A DNA stretch of 42,344 bases from Acidobacteriota bacterium (lineage in GTDB: Bacteria; Acidobacteriota; Thermoanaerobaculia; Thermoanaerobaculales; Thermoanaerobaculaceae): assembly GCA_021818005.1 (NCBI GenBank), contig JAKAFI010000002.1, forward strand, positions 1 to 42,344, written 5' to 3'. This document shows positions 8,665 through 18,544 of the stretch, one piece after another. Position numbers and translations under genes: made by a program. Position 1 is the stretch's first letter; each line of letters starts with the position of its first letter. Under the pieces are notes generated by a model. That model was not told the DNA's origin and ran no database searches. It saw nothing but the letters and a program-made list of their open reading frames with translations.

Positions 8665-10214
8665 CACCGCGCCCCGAGCAGCTTGTACCCGACGGACGAC
8701 CCCAGGAACACCACCGGCTGCAGCCCCGACCACTCGTATCGGAGCGTCAGCATCCGCCCCGTCGTCCGATGATCCGTGCGCAGCGGCCCGGCCCCGACCA
8801 GGTTGATCGTCGCCGCCGGGCTCATCGTGCGCAGCTCGCCGGCAACCACCGCGCCGACGAACACGCTCACGACCTGGTTGGCAGGCGTGCGGGCAAACCC
8901 GTGATCCCCGCACACCGCGGTCTTCCACGAGGTCATGTTCTCGATGCCCATCAGGCCGTACTCGAAGAGCCCGGGAATCGCGGCACCCAGATCATCGTTG
9001 CCGGCCGGCTCGCAGACCTGGCCAAGCGAGGAACCGAGCAGCGTAACCCGGCGATCCTGACCGAATGAGCCAATCGACTGCGCGACCTGGCCGAGCGGGA
9101 GGGCAATCTCCCCGATCGTGACCTCGGAGGCTGTGGCGAAGTGCCCCCCGGCCGTCATGATCATCGTCGCCCACCGCACCGGGTAGAGCGCCCAGGACGG
9201 AACCGACAGGCAGATTCCGTGCGTCAGCGCTCCGGTCGCCTTGTGCGGGTAGATGAACCACAGCTCGCGCCGGAGCTCGTCGTAGTAGCCCCACGATTGC
9301 GCCCGGTCGGTGTAGAGCCAGTTGTCAGCCACGAACCGCTGAATGTGCGGGCCAACGCTCTCGAAGTCGCTCCCGGTGAACACCCGAACCGAACCGTCCT
9401 CGCACAGCGCGGCATGACCGCCACTCGGCAACTTCACGATCGCGGCCGGCGACACCGGCCCCGGCAACCCGAGGAACTTCGGCGCGTAGGCGAACGGCGT
9501 CTCGCCCGAAAGCGGCGTCGCCAGGTAGATCGCATCGGTCTTGTACACCACAGCGTCGAAGTCGCCGAACTCCACGATTCCCACGACGTCCCCCGGCGTC
9601 TCACCGAACCGCTTCAGGTGCGTGGCCGTGGAGTACCCCGTCGTGAAGTCGGTGTTGTTGGAGGCCTCGATCTCCTGTGGCCCATCGGTGAAGCCACCCA
9701 GTAGCACGTGGTCGGCGGCCACGCCGATGCACCTCGGTACCCGCGTCTCGCCGGCGATGTCGGCGTAGTTGTGCGCGATGTTCGAGTCCCAGGACTTCGC
9801 TCGGTTCGTCGCGTTGACGCCCAGGACGTAGTTGATTCCGGCCTGCTGAAACACCCTGAAAATGACCTGGGACGTTGCCGATCCAGTCAGGCCGTTGGTC
9901 GGGTCCGTGATCGACACCCAGGCCAGCGTCGCCTTGTCCCACCGCAACCAGCCGAGCGTCGTGCCCTGGACCACACGGCGGATCTCAGAGGGGTCGTCGT
10001 ACTGCATGAACCCCAGCGACCGCACGCCGACGCTCGCGCCGAAGGCGATGAGCCCCGGCCTCGAGGCAAAGTTTCCATCACGGTACAGACAGTTCTCCGC
10101 CTCGACCAGGCCCTCCGGATCGACCTTCGTCGGGTGGCGATCGGCCTGGACACCGAGGAGCGGAATCGAAAACCCCATGTAGGGATTCGACGTTGGCATG
10201 CCCGCCTCGATCAC
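8664..10214 (-). CDS. Podovirus-type tail nozzle/stopper-like protein (beta-propeller-like)
   Basis: 516-aa ORF (PSNPYMGFSIPLLGVQADRHP...VEAENCLYRDGNFASRPG) in structural block. Confidence 0.65.
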   Translation of the reverse strand: MIEAGMPTSNPYMGFSIPLLGVQADRHPTKVDPEGLVEAENCLYRDGNFASRPGLIAFGASVGVRSLGFMQYDDPSEIRRVVQGTTLGWLRWDKATLAWVSITDPTNGLTGSATSQVIFRVFQQAGINYVLGVNATNRAKSWDSNIAHNYADIAGETRVPRCIGVAADHVLLGGFTDGPQEIEASNNTDFTTGYSTATHLKRFGETPGDVVGIVEFGDFDAVVYKTDAIYLATPLSGETPFAYAPKFLGLPGPVSPAAIVKLPSGGHAALCEDGSVRVFTGSDFESVGPHIQRFVADNWLYTDRAQSWGYYDELRRELWFIYPHKATGALTHGICLSVPSWALYPVRWATMIMTAGGHFATASEVTIGEIALPLGQVAQSIGSFGQDRRVTLLGSSLGQVCEPAGNDDLGAAIPGLFEYGLMGIENMTSWKTAVCGDHGFARTPANQVVSVFVGAVVAGELRTMSPAATINLVGAGPLRTDHRTTGRMLTLRYEWSGLQPVVFLGSSVGYKLLGAR

Positions 10215-10223
10215 CCTCGCCGG

Positions 10224-10991
10224 TTAGGAACCAAGCCTCACCACCGAGAGGTAATTGAAGATGGCTTGTGCAACCGGATTTGTGGCACCGGTTGGAAACA
10301 CTCCAACCTCAACGTAGTCGCCCACGTTCAGGTAAATAACACCCGTCACCGTGGACCGATTCAAACCGGGGTAGGTCGTGATCGACTTGATTGACCCCGA
10401 ACTTTGCCCGATGGTGTCGTACCGGTTGATCCAGATACCAGTCAGCACCTCACCGGCGGCGGAGTCCGCCGTCACGAGGCATGACGCCGTCACCAGGTAG
10501 TACCCGTTCAGTCCCGCCGGAATCGTGATGCGGCTCGGGTTCGTGACCGGATCGTGAAAGTTGTTGGTGTCGAACGACTCGTTCGCCATCGAGATATAGT
10601 TCGTTGTGCCGTTCGTTAGGACCTGATTTGCTCCGGTGGGGCCCAAGATCCGCGCACCGACGAAGTTCCCCGTGGTCGGAAGCTGGCTCGCTGGTACCTT
10701 CCCCGTCGCGTCGAGCGACGCCACCCCGTTCGCCACCCCCTTCGCGCTCGCCGGAATCACGACCGGCGCCGAGAAGTCCGTGTTGATCGTCACGCCGAGC
10801 GCGTCGCAGATGGTCTGCTCGAGCTGTCCAACCGCGTCGTCGATGTAGCTCACGGGCGTGGAGTTCGACATGCGCGCCGACTTGAACTGGTTCGGGTACG
10901 CCCCGAAGACCGGCGTCGCGAGGTACAGTACCGACGCCACCGCCACCAACAACACGATGGTTCCGAACACCCGCCCTAACCGCTTCCTCAT
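10224..10991 (-). CDS. Putative C1q/TNF-like receptor-binding protein with N-terminal signal/TM segment
   Basis: ATG at 10991: MRKRLGRVFGTIVLLVAVASVLYLATPVFGAYPNQFKSARM...; C-terminal YYLVTAS...TGVIYLNVGDYVEVGVF. Confidence 0.65.
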   Translation of the reverse strand: MRKRLGRVFGTIVLLVAVASVLYLATPVFGAYPNQFKSARMSNSTPVSYIDDAVGQLEQTICDALGVTINTDFSAPVVIPASAKGVANGVASLDATGKVPASQLPTTGNFVGARILGPTGANQVLTNGTTNYISMANESFDTNNFHDPVTNPSRITIPAGLNGYYLVTASCLVTADSAAGEVLTGIWINRYDTIGQSSGSIKSITTYPGLNRSTVTGVIYLNVGDYVEVGVFPTGATNPVAQAIFNYLSVVRLGS

Positions 10992-11004
10992 CGTTGCCCC
11001 CTTC

Positions 11005-11661
11005 TCAGCCAGGTACTTCCATTGAAGCGTCCCCGTCCGAGCCGGCCAGGTCCGCCTGCTCGTCGAGAAAGTCCTGTAGGAGTTCGTCGCGCGTGGCCGA
11101 CCAGACCGCCTGTCGCGCATCCTCGAGCGTCCAGATCGGCACGAAGTCCGCCAGCGCTTCGAACAGGATCAGTTCGTAGGCGTGGTCCATGAAGTCGTCG
11201 GTGTCCAGGCCAGCTCCGAGATCCGGCAACAGGCCCCAGTAGTCGCAGTTCAGCACCACGGCCTGCGCCGGCGGCGGGCCGAGCAACAGCGATCGTCCCT
11301 TGACCGCGTACTCGGCGAGGTCGCCCGACGCGATCCCCGCCGGGTACAGGTACCGAAACACGTCCAGCGACGGGACCGCCGACACGTGGACCACGTCGCC
11401 CGCGGCCCGCAGATACTCCACGTGCGCGAGCGCCACCATCGAGGGATCGAGCGGAACCGAGGTTGCGTTCGCGGCCGCGTTGAGGTTCGCGCTTTGGTAG
11501 TTGAACGAGAAGCGACGGCGCCGGCACAGCCGGCGCCGCGCCATGTTGATGCACCACAGTTGAGCGTCCACGGTCCCGGGAGCCGTCCCATCCGGAAGCC
11601 GGGTCGTGCCGTCCAGGCCACCGAAGCCCAGGAGCATCGTGCGAGCGGTTGCCAGGTCCAC
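11005..11661 (-). CDS. Head-to-tail adaptor-like protein
   Basis: MDLATARTMLLGFGGLDG...; position between capsid and tail genes. Confidence 0.6.
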   Translation of the reverse strand: MDLATARTMLLGFGGLDGTTRLPDGTAPGTVDAQLWCINMARRRLCRRRRFSFNYQSANLNAAANATSVPLDPSMVALAHVEYLRAAGDVVHVSAVPSLDVFRYLYPAGIASGDLAEYAVKGRSLLLGPPPAQAVVLNCDYWGLLPDLGAGLDTDDFMDHAYELILFEALADFVPIWTLEDARQAVWSATRDELLQDFLDEQADLAGSDGDASMEVPG

Positions 11662-11664
11662 GGG

Positions 11665-12048
11665 TCAGCCCTCCGGCGTCGGATGCTCCTCGAAGGTCGC
11701 GGCGATGAGCTCGACCAACTCAGCGTTCGTTGAGCCGTCCTCCGGGGTCAGTTCGAGCGACGCGCACACCTCGAGCAGCGCGGCCTTGTTCATCACGCCG
11801 AGCCGCCCGCGGGTCAACGGCTCCGGTGCCGGCGGCGGATCCGCCTCCAGCACCACGATCGTCAGGAGCGCGGCCGAGGCCGACTCCTCGATGAGCCGCT
11901 GTTCCTGTGGACTCGACGTTTCGTAGACGCCCCACACGACCGGGGGCCCGTCGTAGCCGTCGGGCATGACCTGGTGCACCGGGTGGAACTGGATCTCTCG
12001 CCCGAGCGAAAGCGTGGGGTGGCGCGGGTCGATGTAGCGCTTGCGCAT
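11665..12048 (-). CDS. Hypothetical structural protein
   Basis: MRKRYIDPRHPTLSLGREIQFHPVHQVMPDGYDGPPVVWGVYE; SAP-like C-terminus. Confidence 0.65.
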   Translation of the reverse strand: MRKRYIDPRHPTLSLGREIQFHPVHQVMPDGYDGPPVVWGVYETSSPQEQRLIEESASAALLTIVVLEADPPPAPEPLTRGRLGVMNKAALLEVCASLELTPEDGSTNAELVELIAATFEEHPTPEG

Positions 12049-12051
12049 GCC

Positions 12052-12372
12052 TCACCAGCCCCGGCACTCGAGCCGGACCACCACCGCCGAGAGGTTCGTC
12101 GCGGCTGTCACCTCGGCCGCAACCGTCCCCGCGGCCGCGCACCAGAAAACCATGAGCTTCCCCGTCGTGCGGTTGTACTGCATGAAGTAGGCCGCACCAC
12201 CCGCGTCCACCGGCGTGATGAAGAAGATTCCCTTCCAGCCGAGGGCCGCCGCTGAGATCGGGTACCCGCCGGCCGGGTAGCTCGCATCCAGCGTGGCGTC
12301 GAAGATCGCGTGCCGGCCCACGTCGCCACCCGGCGCCGGGAAGCGTTCCACCTTCGCGATGCTGATTGCCAT
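12052..12372 (-). CDS. Putative capsid decoration/head protein
   Basis: Immediately downstream of capsid gene; MAISIAKVERFPAPGGDVGRHAIFDATLDASYPAGGYP. Confidence 0.6.
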   Translation of the reverse strand: MAISIAKVERFPAPGGDVGRHAIFDATLDASYPAGGYPISAAALGWKGIFFITPVDAGGAAYFMQYNRTTGKLMVFWCAAAGTVAAEVTAATNLSAVVVRLECRGW

Positions 12373-12386
12373 GAGTCCTCCGTCGT

Positions 12387-12415
12387 GGCCGGGCGGGTTT
12401 CTCGCCCGCCCGGCC
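12387..12415. other. Perfect 11-bp-stem hairpin between capsid and decoration genes
   Basis: GGCCGGGCGGG-tttctcg-CCCGCCCGGCC. Confidence 0.85.
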
Positions 12416-12469
12416 GTCTTTCACCACTCGTTTGTGAGAGTCACCCGCGCCAGGTCAGACCGACCCGGA

Positions 12470-13672
12470 TCACGGAATCGGGTCGCCGACGAGCCACTTC
12501 CCGTGCACGGACTGCTGGCCGAGCATGAGGCCCATGACCGCCCGCCACCGGCCCTTGATCCCCTTGTAGCCGTTGTCCTTCTTGATGTCGTCATCGTAGT
12601 GCACCGGCCCGATCGAGCCGTTGCGCCGCGCCGTCTTGATGTACTTCGGATCGACGATGAACACGCGGTTCGTGTCCATCATCGACAGCACACCGGACTG
12701 GATGAGCTGCAGCGCCATCGTCGGCCCCTCGAAGTTCATCACCTTGAGGCCCCAGGTGCCGCGCTTGTCCAGCGGGTCCGACATCGTGAAGTTGCTGACC
12801 GTGGACTTGCGAACCAGGTTTGCCAGCCGCGTGATCGCACCCGCGCCGGCGAACCCCCACTTCGTGTCGGAGCCCTGGTTGTACGACCGCATCTGGGCGA
12901 AGATGTCCAACACGCGGTCGATGCTCGTCCCCGTCGACGTGTCGTCGAAGTTGTTCGACGTGACCCAGTAGTTGAGGCCGCCGGTCAGGTACGACTGCTT
13001 CCCGCCGACGGTCGTGGACACCTTCTTGCCGTAGTACAGCGCCTTCTCCCACTTCAGCTTGAAGCGCTCGGACGCGCGCCGCTTCTCACGCGCCCACGCC
13101 TTCTCCTCGGCCGGCCGGATCTTGGTATCCCGGGCCCAGTCCGACAGCTCGCACGCCTCCTCGATGTCCTGGCAGTAGTTCCAGTCCACCGTCGGCGTGT
13201 CGGAAACCGCGGTCGGGGCGACGTCCCCTTCGATTCCGGCCGGGCTCATGATGTCGAGGTAGTCGAGATCGTTCATCGCCGCCGCACCGCCGCCCCACCC
13301 ACCACGGGTGTCCACCGTGATCGACGTGAACGGGGTCACAGGGTCGGACGCGACGCGGAGCAACTCGTCGGTCCGCCGGTTGCGGATGATGTCGCCGGCC
13401 CGCACCGCCTTCGCGGGCGTGGCACCGGTCAGGTTGATGGTCGTTGCGACGTTCGTGACCGCCCCGCTCACCTGCAGGGCCGTGACCGGCAGCCCCTCGT
13501 TGAACACGGCGTACTCCATGTCGGTCGTTTCCTCGCTCCCCAACTTCGACGTCAGGTTGAACAGCGGAGCGAGATCCGGCACGAGCTTGAACAGCACCTC
13601 GTGGTAGTTCTTGGGCCGCTCGTCGGGAACCGACCAGTCCCCGATGCCACGGGCCCCGATGATGAGGGACAT
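12470..13672 (-). CDS. Major capsid protein
   Basis: 400-aa ORF downstream of scaffold; MSLIIGARGIGDWSVPDERPKNYHEVLFKLVPDLAPLFNLTSKLG... Confidence 0.8.
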   Translation of the reverse strand: MSLIIGARGIGDWSVPDERPKNYHEVLFKLVPDLAPLFNLTSKLGSEETTDMEYAVFNEGLPVTALQVSGAVTNVATTINLTGATPAKAVRAGDIIRNRRTDELLRVASDPVTPFTSITVDTRGGWGGGAAAMNDLDYLDIMSPAGIEGDVAPTAVSDTPTVDWNYCQDIEEACELSDWARDTKIRPAEEKAWAREKRRASERFKLKWEKALYYGKKVSTTVGGKQSYLTGGLNYWVTSNNFDDTSTGTSIDRVLDIFAQMRSYNQGSDTKWGFAGAGAITRLANLVRKSTVSNFTMSDPLDKRGTWGLKVMNFEGPTMALQLIQSGVLSMMDTNRVFIVDPKYIKTARRNGSIGPVHYDDDIKKDNGYKGIKGRWRAVMGLMLGQQSVHGKWLVGDPIP

Positions 13673-13705
13673 GATGACCTCCAGCGGCCGACCCGCTGGA
13701 CTGGC

Positions 13706-14752
13706 CTAGAGCGACTCTTCGAGTTCCCGCGCGAGCCTGTCGATCGGGTTGTCACCCGGTGACGATCCCGCTCCTCGCCTTCCGACACCCTCGCCGGCCG
13801 CCGCCGCCGCCTGACTCCCGCGGTCGGCCGCGCGCGCCTGCAAGGCGTCGAGCAGCTCCGGAGACATGGACATCACGAACGAGCCGTACAGGCGCTTCAG
13901 CCGCTCGGGCGTGACCTTGGTGAAGTCGTCTTCGCCGACCAACTCCTCCGCCACGAACTGCGTGAACGCCGCCCGGTGCTCGGGCTCCTTCAGTTTCCCG
14001 TAGCGCGGTTCACCCGCGATTGCGTCGAGGTCCGCCAGGTAGCGCGACCTGAACGCTGACTCCTCGGCCTCGGCCGTGTACCGGGCCGCCGTGGACGACA
14101 CACCACCCAACTGCTCCTCGAGTTTCGCGAGCCGGGTCGCAAGCGCCATGCCCGCGGCGCGAATGTCCGCGTCGCGGAACAGCTCGAGGGCGACATAGTC
14201 CGGAAGGTCATCGGCCAGCGCCGCGAGTTGCGGCCCGAGTTCCCCCGCCTTGATCGCCTCGATCCTCGGCGTGAAGAAGGCGCGGATTTGCGCCAGTCCT
14301 TCCTTGGTGAGGGCCGGCGTCCGCGTGGGCGTCGCCGGTTCCTCCCTCGTCGGCTGCGCGGGTTGCTGCCGCAACCGTTCGAGTTCCGCCGTCACATCTT
14401 CGGCCCTACGCTTCTCGTTCTCGTGGAGACGTTGGAAGTGCGCCGCCTGATTCGCGGCCGTCACGACCTTGTCCAACAGACCAGCCTCGTTGAGTTCGGA
14501 AATCGTGTAGTCCCGGTCCCCCACCTTGTAGCGCTTCTCGGTGGCAGGTGTTGCGGCCGCGGCGCCCGGCGCCGGCGAGCCCACCTCGGCGGGTTTGCCG
14601 GCATCGCCGGCCGCCCCGCTGGCAGGTTCACCCGGCGCCCCGCTCCCGTCGGCCCCAGCCTCACCCTCCGGACCGGAACCGAAACCGGAGAGCTCGGACT
14701 CGAGGGCCGCCAGGTCGGCGGAGTTGTCGGGCTGTGGTGTGTCTTCGGGCAT
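13706..14752 (-). CDS. Scaffold protein
   Basis: Acidic, coiled-coil-rich, upstream of capsid; ATG at 14752 MPEDTPQPDNSADLAALESELSG. Confidence 0.75.
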   Translation of the reverse strand: MPEDTPQPDNSADLAALESELSGFGSGPEGEAGADGSGAPGEPASGAAGDAGKPAEVGSPAPGAAAATPATEKRYKVGDRDYTISELNEAGLLDKVVTAANQAAHFQRLHENEKRRAEDVTAELERLRQQPAQPTREEPATPTRTPALTKEGLAQIRAFFTPRIEAIKAGELGPQLAALADDLPDYVALELFRDADIRAAGMALATRLAKLEEQLGGVSSTAARYTAEAEESAFRSRYLADLDAIAGEPRYGKLKEPEHRAAFTQFVAEELVGEDDFTKVTPERLKRLYGSFVMSMSPELLDALQARAADRGSQAAAAAGEGVGRRGAGSSPGDNPIDRLARELEESL

Positions 14753-14893
14753 AGTGCCCCCTTCTCGCGCTCCCGGCTCCGACCAGGTCGGCGCGTCAGG
14801 GACTCCGATCGGCCAGGTCGGCGATCGGCCAGATCGCTCCCGGCCCCCGGTCATGGAGGTCCCTCAACTCGCGTTGTTGCGTTGGTGACGGGG

Positions 14894-15289
14894 TTAGGCG
14901 CCCGTCTCGCCGCGGGCCGAGCCCAGCCCCAAGTCGGGCAGGTCGTCGGCCTCGATCATCGCCTTGTAGGCGGCCTCGCGCGTCTCGTAGCCGGCCGCAA
15001 AGACCCATTCCTCGAGGGCAGCCTCGAGCTTCGCCCGCGCCTCACCCACGATCACGCCGCCGTGCTGCGGCGTCGTCTCGTTGGTGACGCACTCCAGCAG
15101 CGACCACGCCGACCGCGCCGCCTCCACGATCGCCCGCAGCTCAGCGACCGACTCCGTGGCCGCTCGAGCCCGCTCGTAGTGGGGCTTGTTCTCGGCGAGC
15201 CAGACGGCCTCGCGCTCCAGTTGCCTCGCGTGTAGCCTCACCCGAACCCCCCAAGGCCTCTTCGCCCAGATCCAGCGCCAGATGCTCAT
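14894..15289 (-). CDS. Hypothetical protein (alternative GTG start at 15241)
   Basis: ORF track; GGGGGG Shine-Dalgarno-like tract upstream of GTG. Confidence 0.55.
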   Translation of the reverse strand: MSIWRWIWAKRPWGVRVRLHARQLEREAVWLAENKPHYERARAATESVAELRAIVEAARSAWSLLECVTNETTPQHGGVIVGEARAKLEAALEEWVFAAGYETREAAYKAMIEADDLPDLGLGSARGETGA

Positions 15290-15518
15290 ACCTCGCCCGT
15301 TCCTGCCGGCGACGCCGGCACGTCGCGGCCCACTGCTCGCCCCTCACCGGCTCGATCCCCACGGCTCGGCACGCCGCGACCGCCGCGTGTGTGCTGTCGG
15401 AACACGGCCGGGCGGGCCACCCGCACAGGTAGACCACGCCGCTCCCGTGAAGAGCTCCGCACCGAGGGCACCGATTCTCAATGCCTTCCACCGGTGGCAC
15501 CTGTACGCCCGCCATCAC
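15141..15518 (-). CDS. Zinc-finger-like hypothetical protein
   Basis: NRCPRCGALHGSGVVYLCGWPARPCSDSTH; overlaps portal stop. Confidence 0.55.
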   Translation of the reverse strand: MMAGVQVPPVEGIENRCPRCGALHGSGVVYLCGWPARPCSDSTHAAVAACRAVGIEPVRGEQWAATCRRRRQERARYEHLALDLGEEALGGSGEATREATGARGRLARREQAPLRAGSSGHGVGR

Positions 15519-17599
15519 CTCGCCCCGCCCGGACCGGCCGGCAGCGCCGGGGCCCCCTGCATCGGCATCCGCATGCCGGGTACCATCGCCGCCGACTGCG
15601 CCGCCGGCAGCGGCACCATGTTTCCGGCCTGCTCGGCGGCCGCCACCTGCTCGTCAGGAACCACCTTGATGAAGAAGTTGTCCAAGTAGTTGATACCGAG
15701 GTTCTGGGCAATCTGCTCGACGATCGCTCGCGTGTTGAGGATCTTGCCGTCGGGGCCCGGCTGTAGCAGGCCAGGCACGTTCGCGCCGGCCTTGATGAGT
15801 TCGAGCCAGGTATCCGCGAACCGGGCCGGGTCCGCCGGCATCGTCGGCGAGAGCGTCCGGTAGTCGTAGTTGCCCCAGAGGTCCTCGGGTCGCACGAACA
15901 CCTGCTCCGCGCCGATTTGCTTCGCCAGGTCGCCGCGGATGCGGAACCACTGCGCCTTGGTGCGGAACGCCAGGAGGTTTTGCACCATGCGCAGGACCGT
16001 GGGCCGCTGCAGCATCCCGTCGAGCAGTTGCCCGATCTTCACCAAGCGCTGGCTCGCGGAACCCATCGCCGCCTCGATCTCGCCCTTGGTTCGATCGCCC
16101 GGCGTCCGCATGCCGGCCAGCGTGTCGTTGGCCGCCAGCATCCGCTGACCCCAGCCGAACAGCTCGGTGGCCAGGCTCATGTTGCCGGCCGTGGTGTCCA
16201 TGACCGCCATTTGCTGCAGGAACGACCCAATCGGGTGTCCCATCTTCACGAGCTTCCTGCCCTCGGAGGTCAGGTTGATGATCTTGCCGGGCCCGGGACT
16301 GCGGAGGTTCGCCGTCTCGACCAACGTCGGGTCGGTGATCACCATGTTGTACAGCGAGGTCATGACGTTCAGCAGGTGCGAGTTGACCGAGAAGTTGACG
16401 GCCCGCTGAATCCCGTCGATGAGTTCGCCCGAGCCCGGTGTGAACGGCGCGTGCAGGTCCGGGTTGGATTGCCCGATCGAGTAGGTGAACTGCCCGTGCA
16501 CGTCGTTGTACGCCGACGGGTGGCACCGCACGATCACGTCGCCACCCTCGCCCACCCAGGTGAACCACCAGATTTCGAGGTCCTCGGAATCCGAGAGCTG
16601 CCACCACCTCGGGACCAGGCGAATCTGCATCGTCCGCGCCCGCATGAAGCCGGGGTCCGTGGACTCGAGGCCCAGCGCCAGGCCGCTGTCGAAACTGCCC
16701 GTCGTTTGCCGGCCGGCGGCCTGGTCCTGCCGCGTCGTCGGCACCGTCCGCGCCCGATCGAGGTTGAAGTATGGGCCGCCCAGCTCGCGCCGGCCCGACC
16801 AGAGCGAGGAGAACGCCTTGTACATCCAGTGCCCGAACCACTCGCCCTCTTGCAGCCGCGCGATCGACACCCGCGGGTCAGGCAGCAGGCAGAAGGGGTC
16901 GAGCGTCTCGACCTTGGTGAACTGCCGGCGGATACCCTCGCGCGTCGTCGGCGTCCGCAGCGCCTCGATCGCCCACGGCGGGAGCATCTGTTGGAACATC
17001 GCCCGGCGCGCCGGCGCGATACGGTCGATCGGCCGCTCCTGCAGGCGGCCGCGCTCCTCGAACCACGAGTCGTACCAGCAGCAGGTGCCATAGCGCTCGG
17101 CATCGAAACACGCCTGAAACTGGTTCAGGCTGTGCTGACTCTGGTCCAGGTCGTACAACAGCCCCGCCTCGACCAGGCGAGCCCCAGCGACGTCCTCGGG
17201 GCCCGTGCCCTGGAGCTGCGGGTCGCGTTGGCCGAGGATCTGCGACAGGATGAGCGTCCGCGTCCACAGGGTCGCGTAGGTCACTGGCATCGACACCGAG
17301 CGCCCGAACGGCATTTCCCGCTTGCCGTCGGGACTCGGCGTCTTGTCGCCCTGCTTCGCGGTCCGGGACAGGTCGATGAACAGGCGTAGGTGTTGATCGA
17401 CCTCGATCCAGTCGTCGTACCGCTGGGCGATATGACTCTCGGCGGCCGTCGAGCGCTGAACCAGCCGGGTCAAGATCGACGAGTGAAGCGGCGAGCCAAC
17501 CGCCAAGCGCTGCCACAGCGGCGGCTCCACTACCTCGACGCGGACCTCCCCCGAGGCCGCCACCACCGCGCCGGCCGGAGTGCTCGCTGAGTCCTGCAT
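15515..17599 (-). CDS. Portal protein
   Basis: 694-aa ORF between terminase and scaffold with portal-like length and composition. Confidence 0.8.
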   Translation of the reverse strand: MQDSASTPAGAVVAASGEVRVEVVEPPLWQRLAVGSPLHSSILTRLVQRSTAAESHIAQRYDDWIEVDQHLRLFIDLSRTAKQGDKTPSPDGKREMPFGRSVSMPVTYATLWTRTLILSQILGQRDPQLQGTGPEDVAGARLVEAGLLYDLDQSQHSLNQFQACFDAERYGTCCWYDSWFEERGRLQERPIDRIAPARRAMFQQMLPPWAIEALRTPTTREGIRRQFTKVETLDPFCLLPDPRVSIARLQEGEWFGHWMYKAFSSLWSGRRELGGPYFNLDRARTVPTTRQDQAAGRQTTGSFDSGLALGLESTDPGFMRARTMQIRLVPRWWQLSDSEDLEIWWFTWVGEGGDVIVRCHPSAYNDVHGQFTYSIGQSNPDLHAPFTPGSGELIDGIQRAVNFSVNSHLLNVMTSLYNMVITDPTLVETANLRSPGPGKIINLTSEGRKLVKMGHPIGSFLQQMAVMDTTAGNMSLATELFGWGQRMLAANDTLAGMRTPGDRTKGEIEAAMGSASQRLVKIGQLLDGMLQRPTVLRMVQNLLAFRTKAQWFRIRGDLAKQIGAEQVFVRPEDLWGNYDYRTLSPTMPADPARFADTWLELIKAGANVPGLLQPGPDGKILNTRAIVEQIAQNLGINYLDNFFIKVVPDEQVAAAEQAGNMVPLPAAQSAAMVPGMRMPMQGAPALPAGPGGAR

Positions 17600-17602
17600 G
17601 GT

Positions 17603-17956
17603 TTACCGCGCCCCGCGCTCGCGCACGATCACCGTGATGGTCCGGGCCGCGGTCTGGTTGACCGGGGTCGCCGAGGTACCCGACCGGAGCTGGATGCGCC
17701 GGAAGCCGCCCCACTTGTCAGCACTCAGGGCATGGAAGCGCCCGGCCGCCGTCTGCACGGTGAGTTCGGCCGACTCGTCGTAGACGTTGCCCAGTGCTCC
17801 CGCGACGGCGCCCGAGAGGAAGGTCAGGTTCGCCGCGTCCCAGGCCGCCGGCATTTGCAATCCGATGATCACCTTGCCCATGAGTGGGACCTCGTTCGAG
17901 AGGGCCGCGCCCGACGGGATGACCAGGTCGATCGTGCCAAGGTTGATGTCGCTCAC
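17603..17956 (-). CDS. Hypothetical structural protein
   Basis: MSDINLGTIDLVIPSGAALSNEVPLMGKVIIGLQMPAAW. Confidence 0.65.
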   Translation of the reverse strand: MSDINLGTIDLVIPSGAALSNEVPLMGKVIIGLQMPAAWDAANLTFLSGAVAGALGNVYDESAELTVQTAAGRFHALSADKWGGFRRIQLRSGTSATPVNQTAARTITVIVRERGAR

Positions 17957-18372
17957 TCGCGTTCCTCCCTGCCTCCGTGGTGCATGACCATGATTTCGTC
18001 GAGCGGGTCGAACGCCACGCCGCCCGCACTCACCCGCCCGACGAACCGTTTCTCCTCACGCCGCCGCCGCGACCGCAGCGGATCCGTCGCGTGTCGCGGG
18101 CCCCACCCGCGCCGCCGGCCGGTCGCCGGCACCTCGCCACCCTCCGGGGCCAGCACGATCCGGATGCACTCCGGACTCTCTGGGTCGCGCCGAGGGTCGA
18201 GGTAGACCGGCCGGCCGCCCATGATCGGCTGCAGCACGCCGCGGTCGTTGTGGTGCTCGACGTAGTCCAGCACCAGCCCCCGGGCCCGATCGTCACGGTG
18301 TGCCAGGATGTCGAGGCTCAGCCGGGGTTGTGGGATTCGGATCTCCCGCGCGAGGTCGGGCAAACCACTCAT
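17953..18372 (-). CDS. Hypothetical protein
   Basis: ATG at 18372 MSGLPDLAREIRIPQPRLSLDILAHRDD. Confidence 0.55.
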   Translation of the reverse strand: MSGLPDLAREIRIPQPRLSLDILAHRDDRARGLVLDYVEHHNDRGVLQPIMGGRPVYLDPRRDPESPECIRIVLAPEGGEVPATGRRRGWGPRHATDPLRSRRRREEKRFVGRVSAGGVAFDPLDEIMVMHHGGREERE

Positions 18373-18544
18373 GGAATCGCTCCTCCGGTAGGTTCGACAG
18401 CTCGTCGTAACACGCGCGGCATAGGTAGCCAATAACGACCGTGCATCCCCCCAGGAACACGCCCGCTTGGATCACGTGCTCCCGGTCGCAACCGCAGTGC
18501 TCGCAGCGCTGAATGAACCGCGTACGTCGTCTCGCTTCGCCCAT
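18293..18544 (-). CDS. Small zinc-finger-like protein
   Basis: RCEHCGCDREH...YLCRACYDEL; start overlaps terminase nuclease stop. Confidence 0.6.
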   Translation of the reverse strand: MGEARRRTRFIQRCEHCGCDREHVIQAGVFLGGCTVVIGYLCRACYDELSNLPEERFHEWFARPRAGDPNPTTPAEPRHPGTP

